From contig DATJBZ010000005.1 in NCBI GenBank assembly GCA_035515075.1, positions 1-20,432 on the forward strand: a stretch of 20,432 nucleotides of DNA. The letters run 5' to 3'. Source of the stretch: Moheibacter sp035515075. Lineage in GTDB: Bacteria > Bacteroidota > Bacteroidia > Flavobacteriales > Weeksellaceae. How positions within the stretch are numbered: the first letter of the stretch is position 1; each line of letters opens with the position of its first letter. Below are positions 7,083-15,829 of the stretch, one piece after another. The notes beneath the pieces were generated by a model. The model made no database searches. It had not been told where the DNA came from and was given only the letters and a program-made list of their open reading frames with translations. The translations under genes and the position numbers were made by a program.

Positions 7083-8315
7083 ATGAAAGACGTGAAGCAT
7101 AAAAACATACAATTGCCCAAAGATTCGTTGGAGAAAACAACGACAACGCTGAACTTGGGGCCAACGCACCCTGCGACCCACGGTGTTTTTCAAAACATTT
7201 TGGAAATGGATGGTGAGCGGATCATCAAAGCAACGCCAACGGTAGGTTACATCCACCGTGCATTTGAAAAAATTGCGGAAAGAAAAGCTTTGTACCAAAT
7301 CACCCCTTTGACCGATCGTTTGAACTACTGTTCTGCACCCATCAACAATTTGGGTTGGCACATGACTGTGGAAAAAATGGTGGGCATCGAGATTCCAGCA
7401 AGGGTTTCTTATTTGAGAGTCATCATCATGGAATTGGCGAGAATCTCAGATCATTTGATCTGTAGTTCAATTATGGGCGTGGATTCTGGTGCTTTTACCG
7501 GGTTTTTGTACGTGTTCCAATACAGAGAGTTGATTTATGAAATCTACGAGGAAATCTGTGGGGCGCGTTTGACGACCAACATCGGTAGAATTGGTGGTTT
7601 TGAAAGAGACTTCAGTGAAGTAGCTTGGCAGAAAATTCATAAGTTCTTGGATGAATACCCTAAAGTTCTTCAGGAATTTGAGGATTTGTTCAGCAGAAAC
7701 CGAATTTTCATGGAACGTACACAAGGTGTAGGTGCTATCACCGCAGAAAGAGCCATGGCTTACGGATTTACTGGACCGAATTTAAGAGCGGCAGGTGTGG
7801 ACTATGATGTGCGTGTACAGAAACCTTATTCGCGTTATGAGGAATTTGATTTTGAAATTCCTATCGGAACGACAGGAGATGTATACGATCGTTTCATGGT
7901 GCGAAATGCTGAAATGTGGCAATCTTTAAGTTTGATCAAACAGGCAATTGAAAAAATCGAAGCTTTGACAGGGGATGACGCAAAAGTTCACCATGCAGAT
8001 GCACCAGATTTTTATTTGCCACTAAAAGAGAAAGTATATACCAAAATGGAAGAGATGATTTACCATTTCAAAATCATTTATGGTGAAAACAATATACCTG
8101 CTGGTGAAATTTACCATGCAGTGGAAGGAGGAAATGGTGAGTTGGGGTATTATTTGGTCAGCGATGGTGGGCGTTCGCCTTATCGTTTGCATTTTAGAAG
8201 ACCGAGTTTTATTTATTACCAAGCCTTTCCAGAATTGGTTGAAGGTGGCATGTTGAGTGACGCCTTGATGACCATGAGTAGTTTGAATTTGATTGCAGGG
8301 GAATTGGATGCGTAA
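7083..8315 (+). CDS. nuoD: NADH-quinone oxidoreductase subunit D (49-kDa, quinone site)
   Basis: 410 residues, the hydrogenase-derived subunit that forms the quinone-binding pocket with NuoB. The L-G-P-T-H-P-A-T-H-G loop places H33, and Y82 in the D-R-L-N-Y-C segment is 49 residues later, the same spacing as the quinone-ligating His/Tyr pair (H59/Y108) of the bovine 49-kDa subunit. Other signatures: G-G-F-E-R-D near 175, R-T-Q-G-V-G-A-I, and the C-terminal block G-E-L-G-Y-Y-L-V-S-D-G-G-R-S-P-Y-R. Length and motifs are complete. A 65-base gap with a weak inverted repeat (8343-8349 with 8363-8369) separates it from nuoE. Confidence 0.98.
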   Translation: MKDVKHKNIQLPKDSLEKTTTTLNLGPTHPATHGVFQNILEMDGERIIKATPTVGYIHRAFEKIAERKALYQITPLTDRLNYCSAPINNLGWHMTVEKMVGIEIPARVSYLRVIIMELARISDHLICSSIMGVDSGAFTGFLYVFQYRELIYEIYEEICGARLTTNIGRIGGFERDFSEVAWQKIHKFLDEYPKVLQEFEDLFSRNRIFMERTQGVGAITAERAMAYGFTGPNLRAAGVDYDVRVQKPYSRYEEFDFEIPIGTTGDVYDRFMVRNAEMWQSLSLIKQAIEKIEALTGDDAKVHHADAPDFYLPLKEKVYTKMEEMIYHFKIIYGENNIPAGEIYHAVEGGNGELGYYLVSDGGRSPYRLHFRRPSFIYYQAFPELVEGGMLSDALMTMSSLNLIAGELDA

Positions 8316-8380
8316 AGCACTGGAGTTCCACGCAAATAGAATAAAGTTATACGGTTATTAATTAACTTTGAAAGATTAAA

Positions 8381-8878
8381 ATGACGGCAGTAAAATTTTC
8401 AGAAGAAGCCTATAAAAAAATAGAAGAAAACATCGCACGCTTTGAGGAAGACAAGAAGAGAAGTGCTTTGCTTCATGTTTTGCACATTGCGCAAGCAGAA
8501 TCTGGCGGATGGTTGGACGCACCAGTCATGGACCATGTGGCAGAATTATTGGGCATCCTTCCGATCGAAGTATATGAAGTAGCGACTTTCTATTCGATGT
8601 ACAATTTAAAACCTGTGGGAAAGCACATTTTTGAGGTGTGCCAAACGGGACCTTGCATGGTGTGTGGTGCAGACAAAATCATCAACCACATCAAAGAAAA
8701 ATTGAACATCGGCAATGGTGAAACGACCCAAGACGGTTTGTTTACTTTGAAGATCGTAGAATGTTTGGGCGCTTGTGGTTATGCTCCGATGATGCAGTTG
8801 GGCAAAACTTACCGCGAACATTTGACAGTAGAGAAGGTCGATGAAATTATTGAGGAATTGAAAAATCAAGCCCAATGA
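8381..8878 (+). CDS. nuoE: NADH-quinone oxidoreductase subunit E (N1a cluster)
   Basis: 165 residues of the 24-kDa/NuoE thioredoxin-like ferredoxin family. The [2Fe-2S] N1a ligands are all present: C87 and C92 (V-C-Q-T-G-P-C) and C128 and C132 (E-C-L-G-A-C-G-Y-A-P). The helical N-terminal region with V-A-T-F-Y-S-M-Y just before the fold is also typical. It works with NuoF in the NADH dehydrogenase module. The stop overlaps the nuoF start as ATGA (8875-8878). Confidence 0.98.
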   Translation: MTAVKFSEEAYKKIEENIARFEEDKKRSALLHVLHIAQAESGGWLDAPVMDHVAELLGILPIEVYEVATFYSMYNLKPVGKHIFEVCQTGPCMVCGADKIINHIKEKLNIGNGETTQDGLFTLKIVECLGACGYAPMMQLGKTYREHLTVEKVDEIIEELKNQAQ

Positions 8879-10230
8879 AAGAGAAGAGATTATTATTGAA
8901 ACATATTGATGTTCCTGGAATACGTACCTATGACGTTTACCGGGCGCATGATGGTTATAAAGCAGTCGAAAAAGCTTTCAACATGACCAAAGAAGAAATC
9001 TTGGAAGAAGTCAAAACTTCAGGATTGCGTGGTCGTGGTGGAGCAGGTTTCCCGACGGGATTGAAATGGAGTTTTTTGGCACAACCAGAAGGTGTTCCAC
9101 GTCATTTGGTGGTCAACGCCGATGAGTCAGAACCAGGGACTTTCAAAGACCGTTATTTGATGGAGCACATTCCCCACATTTTGATCGAAGGGATGATCAT
9201 TTCCTCATTTTGTTTGGGAAGCAATACCTCGTTCATTTATATCCGTGGTGAATTTGCTTGGGTGGCCGATATTTTGGACGAAGCCATCGCTGAAGCAAAA
9301 GCCAATGGATGGTTAGGAAAAGACATCAAAGGCTCTGGATTCGATTTGGAAATTTATGTCCAAAGAGGGGCAGGTGCTTACATCTGTGGAGAAGAAACCG
9401 CTTTGCTTGAAAGTTTAGAAGGCAAAAGAGGCAATCCGCGCATCAAACCGCCATTTCCAGCGGTTAAAGGATTGTGGCAAAGACCAACCGTAGTGAACAA
9501 CGTGGAGTCGATTGCTGCAGTTGCACCAATCATCACCATGGGAGGAGCGGAATACGCCAAAATAGGCGTAGGAAGATCAACGGGAACCAAATTGATTTCC
9601 GCTTGTGGGAATTTGAGAAAACCAGGCGTCTATGAAATCGACATGACACAAACGGTGGAGGAATTTATTTTTTCAGATGAATTTTGTGGTGGAATTGCCA
9701 ATGGAAAGAGGCTGAAAGCTTGTATTCCTGGAGGAAGTTCAGTGCCGATGTTGCCTGCAAATTTGTTGTTGAGAACGGCCGATGGTCAACCGCGTTACAT
9801 GAATTACGAAAGTTTGGCAGAAGGAGGTTTTGAAAGCGGTACCATGATGGGATCTGGAGGTTTCATCGTGTTGGACGAAGACCAAGACATCGTTTACCAT
9901 ACGCTGACTTTGGCGAGATTTTACCGCCATGAAAGTTGTGGACAATGCTCTCCATGTCGTGAAGGAACGAGTTGGATGGAGAAAATTTTACAACGCATGG
10001 TCGATGGACATGGAAAGATGTCAGACATCGATTTGTTGTGGAATGTACAAGGAAATATAGAAGGCAATACGATTTGTCCTTTAGGAGATGCTGCTGCATG
10101 GCCAGTGGCTTCCGTCATCAGACATTTCAGAGATGAGTTTGAATGGCGCATCCTAAATGGAGTAGATGCTTTAAATAAAACATATGGATTGGCACATTAT
10201 GCGGATCCCATTGAAATCAAACAGGCTTAA
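8875..10230 (+). CDS. nuoF: NADH-quinone oxidoreductase subunit F (FMN, NADH site, N3 cluster)
   Basis: 451 residues. This subunit takes hydride from NADH onto FMN and passes electrons to cluster N3. Glycine-rich G50-L-R-G-R-G-G-A-G-F and G165-A-G-A-Y-I-C-G-E-E-T-A-L form the FMN/NADH site; the [4Fe-4S] N3 ligands are C355, C358, C361 (S-C-G-Q-C-S-P-C-R-E-G) and C401 (T-I-C-P-L-G-D). The start overlaps the nuoE stop, and nuoG follows after only 3 bases, so E-F-G form one coupled block. Confidence 0.98.
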   Translation: MKEKRLLLKHIDVPGIRTYDVYRAHDGYKAVEKAFNMTKEEILEEVKTSGLRGRGGAGFPTGLKWSFLAQPEGVPRHLVVNADESEPGTFKDRYLMEHIPHILIEGMIISSFCLGSNTSFIYIRGEFAWVADILDEAIAEAKANGWLGKDIKGSGFDLEIYVQRGAGAYICGEETALLESLEGKRGNPRIKPPFPAVKGLWQRPTVVNNVESIAAVAPIITMGGAEYAKIGVGRSTGTKLISACGNLRKPGVYEIDMTQTVEEFIFSDEFCGGIANGKRLKACIPGGSSVPMLPANLLLRTADGQPRYMNYESLAEGGFESGTMMGSGGFIVLDEDQDIVYHTLTLARFYRHESCGQCSPCREGTSWMEKILQRMVDGHGKMSDIDLLWNVQGNIEGNTICPLGDAAAWPVASVIRHFRDEFEWRILNGVDALNKTYGLAHYADPIEIKQA

Positions 10231-10233
10231 GTT

Positions 10234-11346
10234 ATGTCAGAGAATACAAATGCATCCATGTTCAAAGTGACCATTGATGGACAAACGATAGAAGTTCCAC
10301 AAGGGACAACGATTCTTCAAGCAGCCCGAAAAATAGGAAAAGACGTGGCACCACCCACCATGTGTTATTATGAACCATTGAAAGACACGGGTGGATATTG
10401 TCGTACTTGTTTGGTGGAAGTGACCCAAGGAAGTGAAAGAGATCCTCGACCGATGCCCAAATTGGTGGCTTCTTGTAAAACAGAAGTCATGGATGGGATG
10501 GTCGTTGGCAACAAAACTTCAGAAAAAACCATTGCAGCCCGTGAAGGTGTGGTAGAATTTTTATTGATCAACCACCCTTTGGATTGTCCAGTTTGTGACC
10601 AAGCGGGCGAATGCAAATTGCAAGATTTAAGCTACGAACACGGTTTGGAAGAGTCTCGTCTTGAATTTAAGAAGAGAACTTTTGAAAGAGTGGACATTGG
10701 AGATAAAATTCAATTGCACATGAACCGTTGTATTTTGTGCTACCGTTGTGTGAAATTGGCAGATCAATTGACAGATACCCGTCAACATGGAGTGATCTAT
10801 CGGGGTGACCATGCCGAAATTTCAACCTACATCACCAAAGCATTGGACAATGAATTCATTGGCAACGTCATCGATGTTTGTCCAGTAGGTGCTTTGACTG
10901 ATAAAACTTTCCGATTCAAAAATAGAGTTTGGTTTTTGAAACCTGTAGAAGCACACAGAGATTGTGATTGTTGCAGTGGGAAAGTTCGTTTGTGGTATCG
11001 TGGAGATGAAGTTTTCCGCGTAACGGCAAGAAGAAACGAATGGTGGGAAGTAGAAGATTGGATTTGCGACACTTGTCGTTTTGATAAGAAGAAAACAGAA
11101 GATTGGGTGATCGAAGAAGCTACCCAATTGCCGAATTCAGTAATTCGTACTGGACATTATGCTGGGAAGTTAGGAACGAAAAAACCCAATGAAACCATGC
11201 CAAAAGTAATGAGTGGACGGGATCCGAAACTTTTGTTGGACATTCATCAAATCAGTGAGGTCAATGCCAAGAACAGAGACATCAGTCAGATCGATGGACC
11301 ACCGACGAGCGAAGATTACCAAGCAGATCCATTGGATCAAAAATAA
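10234..11346 (+). CDS. nuoG: NADH-quinone oxidoreductase subunit G, short form without molybdopterin-type domain
   Basis: 370 residues, far shorter than the ~800-900 of E. coli or Thermus NuoG. The N-terminal ferredoxin part is complete: N1b ligands C44, C56, C59, C81; N5 ligands H114, C118, C121, C127 (HPLDCPVCDQAGEC); N4 ligands C166, C169, C172 and C216 (CPVGAL). A residual segment of the next domain follows, with C244, C246, C247 and C278, C281 around V-R-L-W-Y-R-G-D-E-V-F-R-V; the usual N7 spacing is not kept. The large oxidoreductase-like domain is missing and replaced by a ~85-residue polar tail. From memory, short NuoG is usual in Flavobacteria, so this is probably a lineage trait and not a truncation. 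There is no frameshift: the reading frame ends cleanly before a 76-base spacer to nuoH. Confidence 0.95.
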   Translation: MSENTNASMFKVTIDGQTIEVPQGTTILQAARKIGKDVAPPTMCYYEPLKDTGGYCRTCLVEVTQGSERDPRPMPKLVASCKTEVMDGMVVGNKTSEKTIAAREGVVEFLLINHPLDCPVCDQAGECKLQDLSYEHGLEESRLEFKKRTFERVDIGDKIQLHMNRCILCYRCVKLADQLTDTRQHGVIYRGDHAEISTYITKALDNEFIGNVIDVCPVGALTDKTFRFKNRVWFLKPVEAHRDCDCCSGKVRLWYRGDEVFRVTARRNEWWEVEDWICDTCRFDKKKTEDWVIEEATQLPNSVIRTGHYAGKLGTKKPNETMPKVMSGRDPKLLLDIHQISEVNAKNRDISQIDGPPTSEDYQADPLDQK

Positions 11347-11422
11347 AAAAGCGAACCATAAATGGAAGGAACAGCAGCATGACAATTGTTCTTTCCACAT
11401 TTAAAATAACAAAGAGAAATAT

Positions 11423-12472
11423 ATGAACCCAGAAATTTGGAGTATAGTTGGTGAAAAAGCCGCATTGAGTGGCGCCTTGATTGGCTTTGCACTGGTTGTT
11501 GCGATGTATTCAACTTGGGCAGAACGAAAAGTCGCTGCATATATTCAGGATCGTAGAGGACCAGACCGTGCTGGCTGGGGCGGATTGTTGCAACCGCTTG
11601 CCGATGGTGGAAAATTGTTTTTCAAAGAAGAAATTACCCCAAGACATGCGGACAAGTTCTTGTTTATTTTGGGGCCGACCATTGCGATGATCCTTGCCTG
11701 TATGACCGGTGCGGTGATTCCTTGGAGTACGGAATTTCAATGGGGAGATACGATTGTCAACCCTTTGATTGCAGACATCAACATTGGATTTTTATACATT
11801 TTAGGCGTATTGAGTTTGGGGGTCTACGGAATCATGTTGGGTTCATGGGCATCCAATAGCAAATGGTCTTTGATGGGTGGTTTGAGAGCGGTTTCTCAAA
11901 TCATTTCTTACGAATTGCCTCTGGGAATTGCCTTGTTAACCGTTTTGATGATCACGGGCTCCCTTCGTTTGGACCACATTGTTGAACAGCAAATCGATGG
12001 TTATTGGAACATCATTTTACAACCTGTAGGATTCATCATCTTCTTGGTTTGTACTTTTGCAGAAACCAACCGTACGCCTTTCGATTTACCAGAAGCAGAA
12101 AACGAGTTGATTGGTGGGTACCATTCAGAATATTCTTCGATGAAGTTGGGCTTTTTCTTGTTTGCTGAGTACGTCAACATTTTCATCAGTTCAGCCATTT
12201 TGGCGACTTTGTATTTTGGAGGATACGACATTCCATTTGTAAATGATGCGTCATTGACCGAAAGCATTGGGATGAACGCCATGGCGATTTTGCACTTCGT
12301 GGTGTTCTTCATCAAAATCTGTATGTTCATTTTCTTGTTCATGTGGGTGCGTTGGACCTTGCCAAGGTTCCGTTATGACCAATTGATGGATTTGGGATGG
12401 AAAAAACTATTGCCCTTGTCCTTGGTGAATTTGTTGATTACAGGACTCGTCATTTTGTATTTTTTTAATTAA
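11423..12472 (+). CDS. nuoH: NADH-quinone oxidoreductase subunit H
   Basis: 349-residue multi-spanning subunit that links the quinone pocket to the proton-translocating arm. Family signatures: A-E-R-K-V-A-A-Y-I-Q-D-R-R-G-P-D-R-A-G near 30, L-A-D-G-G-K-L-F-F-K-E-E, and the acidic loop E214-T-N-R-T-P-F-D-L-P-E-A-E-N-E-L-I-G-G-Y followed by H-S-E-Y-S-S, which lies at the quinone entry/E-channel. About eight hydrophobic helices are apparent, as expected. A 76-base non-coding spacer precedes it; nuoI begins 18 bases after. Confidence 0.97.
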   Translation: MNPEIWSIVGEKAALSGALIGFALVVAMYSTWAERKVAAYIQDRRGPDRAGWGGLLQPLADGGKLFFKEEITPRHADKFLFILGPTIAMILACMTGAVIPWSTEFQWGDTIVNPLIADINIGFLYILGVLSLGVYGIMLGSWASNSKWSLMGGLRAVSQIISYELPLGIALLTVLMITGSLRLDHIVEQQIDGYWNIILQPVGFIIFLVCTFAETNRTPFDLPEAENELIGGYHSEYSSMKLGFFLFAEYVNIFISSAILATLYFGGYDIPFVNDASLTESIGMNAMAILHFVVFFIKICMFIFLFMWVRWTLPRFRYDQLMDLGWKKLLPLSLVNLLITGLVILYFFN

Positions 12473-12490
12473 TTAAAATTTTAAAGAAGC

Positions 12491-13000
12491 ATGAAACTTC
12501 TCACAGATAGATCTAAAAAAGTGGATCGCAGCCCAATGAATTTTTGGGAAAAGATCTACTTGATTGCCATTTTCAAAGGAATGTGGATTACTTTGAAACA
12601 CTTTTTCAAAAAGAAAGCAACCATTCGTTATCCTGAAGAAAAAAGACCTTTCAGTCCAACTTTTCGTGGTTTGCACGTATTGAACCGGGACGAAGAAGGC
12701 AGAGAAAACTGTACCGCTTGTGGGCTTTGTGCATTGGCATGTCCTGCCGAAGCGATCACCATGGAAGCAGCAGAAAGACAACCCGGTGAAGAGCATTTGT
12801 ACCGAGAAGAAAAATACGCCATCAAATATGAAATCAACATGTTGCGTTGTATTTTCTGTGGCTTTTGTGAAGAAGCTTGTCCAAAGGATGCAGTGTACCT
12901 TTCTCAAACCGTGGCGCCTGCAAGTTTCAAACGTGAAAACTTCATTTATACCAAAGAAGATTTATTGATTCCTCATCCTAAAAAAGAAATTAAAGAATGA
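12491..13000 (+). CDS. nuoI: NADH-quinone oxidoreductase subunit I (N6a and N6b clusters)
   Basis: 169 residues of the 23-kDa/TYKY family. Two CxxCxxCxxxCP ferredoxin motifs are present: C74, C77, C80, C84 and C120, C123, C126, C130, which hold two [4Fe-4S] clusters passing electrons from NuoG to NuoB. The N-terminal stretch (F-K-G-M-W-I-T-L-K-H-F-F) is the amphipathic helix that lies on the membrane arm. The stop overlaps the nuoJ start as ATGA (12997-13000). Confidence 0.98.
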   Translation: MKLLTDRSKKVDRSPMNFWEKIYLIAIFKGMWITLKHFFKKKATIRYPEEKRPFSPTFRGLHVLNRDEEGRENCTACGLCALACPAEAITMEAAERQPGEEHLYREEKYAIKYEINMLRCIFCGFCEEACPKDAVYLSQTVAPASFKRENFIYTKEDLLIPHPKKEIKE

Positions 13001-13533
13001 ATATAGCTGAGATCTTATTTTTTGTCATGGCTGCGTTGACTTTGTTGTCAGGCATTTTGACCATTTCCTCAAAAAAACCGGTGTATTCCATTTTGTTTTT
13101 GATCATTACTTTTTTTAGTATCAGTGGTCATTATGTTTTGATGAATGCCCAATTTTTGGCCGTAGTCAATATCATCGTGTATGGTGGTGCCATCATGGTA
13201 TTGTTCCTATTTACAGTGATGTTGATGAATTTGAACCAAACCGATAAAAACTTTAGCAAAGGATTCATCATCCTCGCTGGCTCTTTGGCTGCTTTGGTCT
13301 TTTTTATCATGACGGCAGGAATTTTCTTCCAGTCGGACATCGAAAGCAACATGGTTTTGATGAGTGAAGGCGACATTGGTCTGACCGAGAAGTTAGGCAG
13401 TGTGTTGTATGCAGACTATGTCATCCCGTTTGAATTGGCGAGTATCCTGTTCATGGGTGCGATGATTGGCGCTGTATTGCTGTCGAAAAAACGTGAAGAA
13501 GAAAAAGAAGAATTGAAAAATTCATCCCATTAA
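12997..13533 (+). CDS. nuoJ: NADH-quinone oxidoreductase subunit J
   Basis: 178-residue membrane subunit with about five hydrophobic helices. The family hallmark helix Y62-G-G-A-I-M-V-L-F-L-F-T-V-M-L-M-N78 (TM3, the segment that changes conformation during turnover in studied complexes) is intact. The C terminus is a charged tail (K-K-R-E-E-E-K-E-E-L-K). nuoK starts 71 bases later; the spacer is AT-rich and holds a weak inverted repeat (13553-13559 with 13578-13584). Confidence 0.96.
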   Translation: MNIAEILFFVMAALTLLSGILTISSKKPVYSILFLIITFFSISGHYVLMNAQFLAVVNIIVYGGAIMVLFLFTVMLMNLNQTDKNFSKGFIILAGSLAALVFFIMTAGIFFQSDIESNMVLMSEGDIGLTEKLGSVLYADYVIPFELASILFMGAMIGAVLLSKKREEEKEELKNSSH

Positions 13534-13604
13534 ATTGATTTAAAAATACAAGAAATTCATTTCGAATAAAAACTAAGTGAATTTTCAACAAATTAAAAAT
13601 AAGA

Positions 13605-13931
13605 ATGATACCAATTAGTTACTATTTATTTCTCTCACTGACGCTGTTCTCCATCGGGATGATCGGTGTGATGGTGCGAAGAAATATCATCATCATGCTG
13701 ATGTGTGTCGAATTGATGCTCAATTCAGTCAATTTGCTCTTGGTGGCATTTTCAAAAATGCACCACGCCAAAAATCCTGGAACCGACGCGGGAATCGACG
13801 GACAAATGCTGGTGCTCTTCATCATGGTTGTTGCTGCAGCAGAAGTCGCTGTTGGTTTGTCGATCATGATTCTCTTTTATAGAAAGAAATACAACGTGGA
13901 TGTACAATCTTTGAACCGATTAAAGCACTAA
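13605..13931 (+). CDS. nuoK: NADH-quinone oxidoreductase subunit K
   Basis: 108 residues, three transmembrane helices, related to MrpC antiporter subunits. E36 in the C-V-E-L-M-L-N-S-V-N motif matches the essential membrane glutamate of E. coli NuoK; the second conserved glutamate is E80 (V-V-A-A-A-E-V-A-V-G-L), some eight residues later than in E. coli because the loop between helices 2 and 3 is longer (H-H-A-K-N-P-G-T-D-A-G-I-D-G). nuoL starts 5 bases after the stop. Confidence 0.97.
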   Translation: MIPISYYLFLSLTLFSIGMIGVMVRRNIIIMLMCVELMLNSVNLLLVAFSKMHHAKNPGTDAGIDGQMLVLFIMVVAAAEVAVGLSIMILFYRKKYNVDVQSLNRLKH

Positions 13932-13936
13932 GATTT

Positions 13937-15817
13937 ATGGAGAAATATATTTGGTTAATTCCTTTGTTGCCTGTTGTTGGGTTTTTCATCAACGGTTTGG
14001 GTAGAAATAAATTGTCAACTTCTTTGATTTCCATCATTGGTTCATCGACTGTTTTGTTGAGCTTTGTTCTATCGGTTTTGGTGTTTTTCAATGTGCCTTC
14101 TGGAGCAGGTGCACAGCCTTTGATTTTTCACGCATTTGATATCATTCATATCGATACCCTCAAAGTAGGTTTTTCTTTACAGATTGATGCTTTGACGAGT
14201 TTGTTCATGTTGATCATCACAGGCATTGGATTCTTGATTCATGTGTACAGTGCGGGTTATATGGCCAAAGATCCAGGATTTGGACGCTTTTTCGCTTATT
14301 TGAATTTGTTCATTTTTTCGATGTTAATTTTGGTCATGGGAAGCAACTTCTTCATGATGTTCATCGGATGGGAAGGTGTAGGTTTGTGTTCATTCTTGTT
14401 GATTGGCTTTTGGTACAAAAAGAAAGATTATGTTTTTGCTGCCAGAAAAGCGTTTGTGATGAATCGAATTGGAGACATCGGATTTTTATTGGCGATGTTC
14501 TGGATTTACAAAGAAGTAGGTACTTTAGAATACATTGAAGTTTTTGCCAACGTAAGCAACGGTCAATTGACGGCAGTGGCGATTGGTGGAATTACTTTGC
14601 TATTGTTTTTAGCAGCCACAGGAAAGTCTGCACAAATTCCATTGTTCACTTGGTTGCCCGATGCGATGGCAGGACCAACGCCAGTTTCGGCTTTGATCCA
14701 CGCCGCAACGATGGTAACTGCAGGGATTTTTATGATCACTCGAAGCAATGTTTTGTTTGATGCAGCGCCATTTACCAGAGAATTGATTGCTTGGATAGGG
14801 ATTTTGACCGCTTTGGTGACGGCTACCATTGCCATGCGACAAAACGACATCAAAAAAGTATTGGCTTATTCGACCGTATCTCAATTGGGGTTGATGTTTG
14901 CAGCGATTGGAATGGGCGCTTATGTAGCGGCTGTTTTCCACGTAATGACACACGCTTTCTTCAAAGCTTTGTTGTTCTTGGGTGCAGGTTCTGTGATTCA
15001 CGGAATGAAAGACGAACAAGACATGACCCAAATGGGCGGATTGAAAAAGTTCATGCCAACGACGCATACTACTATGTTGATCGCTTGTATTGCGATTGCA
15101 GGAATTCCTCCTTTGAGTGGTTTCTTTTCTAAAGATGAAATGTTGTTGAGCATGTTTTTGGGCAACAAATTCATTTACATCATCGGATTTGTAGTATCTG
15201 TATTGACTGCATTTTATATGTTCCGATTGTATTTCATGACCTTTGGTGGCGAATTGAGAAACAAAGCAGTAGAAGTCAAAGAAAGTCCAAAAGTGATGAC
15301 TTTGCCTTTGGCAGCTTTGGCCATTTTATCGATTGTTGGTGGTTTCTTCGGGATTCCAGAAGCTTTTGCAGAAAATGCGCACCAATTGAAAAACTTTTTA
15401 TCAGGTGTGGTAGTACCCAGCGGAGAACACCATGAAATTTCATTGGTCACTGAATTTTTATTGATGGGTGCATTGTTGTTGTGTGTTGCGATTGCCATCA
15501 TGATGGCGAAGAAAATGTACACCAACAAAGTGGACGCAGCCAATACAGGTTTGATGAAAGTTTTTGAAAACAAATGGTACGTGGATGAAATCTACCAAGC
15601 CATCATCATCAACCCAACCGTTGGAATTGGAAAAGGATTTAAAAAATATTTAGAGAAATTAGGGATTGTCAAGGTCGTTGCAGGCGTTGGGAGTTTGTCC
15701 TACTATTTTTCGAGCAAGACAAAGTCGATGCAAACTGGGAACATAGGAATGTACATTCTTTTGATGGTCATTGGTTTGGTCGTGGGATTAGGAATTTTCT
15801 TTTTAGGATTATTATAA
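13937..15817 (+). CDS. nuoL: NADH-quinone oxidoreductase subunit L (proton-pumping)
   Basis: 626-residue antiporter-like subunit at the far end of the membrane arm. The key charged residues are present: E146 in G-W-E-G-V-G-L-C-S-F-L-L-I and K230 in A-T-G-K-S-A-Q-I-P-L-F-T-W-L-P-D-A-M, corresponding to E144 and K229 of E. coli NuoL. The P-T-P-V-S-A-L-I-H-A-A-T-M-V motif follows. The C-terminal part (from ~540) fits the long lateral helix and final transmembrane anchor that clamp M and N. Full family length; nuoM starts 12 bases later. Confidence 0.98.
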   Translation: MEKYIWLIPLLPVVGFFINGLGRNKLSTSLISIIGSSTVLLSFVLSVLVFFNVPSGAGAQPLIFHAFDIIHIDTLKVGFSLQIDALTSLFMLIITGIGFLIHVYSAGYMAKDPGFGRFFAYLNLFIFSMLILVMGSNFFMMFIGWEGVGLCSFLLIGFWYKKKDYVFAARKAFVMNRIGDIGFLLAMFWIYKEVGTLEYIEVFANVSNGQLTAVAIGGITLLLFLAATGKSAQIPLFTWLPDAMAGPTPVSALIHAATMVTAGIFMITRSNVLFDAAPFTRELIAWIGILTALVTATIAMRQNDIKKVLAYSTVSQLGLMFAAIGMGAYVAAVFHVMTHAFFKALLFLGAGSVIHGMKDEQDMTQMGGLKKFMPTTHTTMLIACIAIAGIPPLSGFFSKDEMLLSMFLGNKFIYIIGFVVSVLTAFYMFRLYFMTFGGELRNKAVEVKESPKVMTLPLAALAILSIVGGFFGIPEAFAENAHQLKNFLSGVVVPSGEHHEISLVTEFLLMGALLLCVAIAIMMAKKMYTNKVDAANTGLMKVFENKWYVDEIYQAIIINPTVGIGKGFKKYLEKLGIVKVVAGVGSLSYYFSSKTKSMQTGNIGMYILLMVIGLVVGLGIFFLGLL

Positions 15818-15829
15818 AAAGCAGACGGA

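Noticed and set aside
8363..8370. Internal promoter -7 element TAACTTTG before nuoE
   Set aside because: It fits TAnnTTTG but has no -33 element and ends only 10 bases before the nuoE ATG, so it is more likely chance within the operon.
10234..11346. nuoG as a truncated pseudogene
   Set aside because: The frame is clean, all N1b/N5/N4 ligands are present, no remnant of the missing domain follows in any frame before nuoH, and short NuoG fits what I recall of the lineage.
14609..15067. A 152-residue minus-strand frame
   Set aside because: It is antisense within nuoL, across the conserved channel region, and has no recognisable domain.
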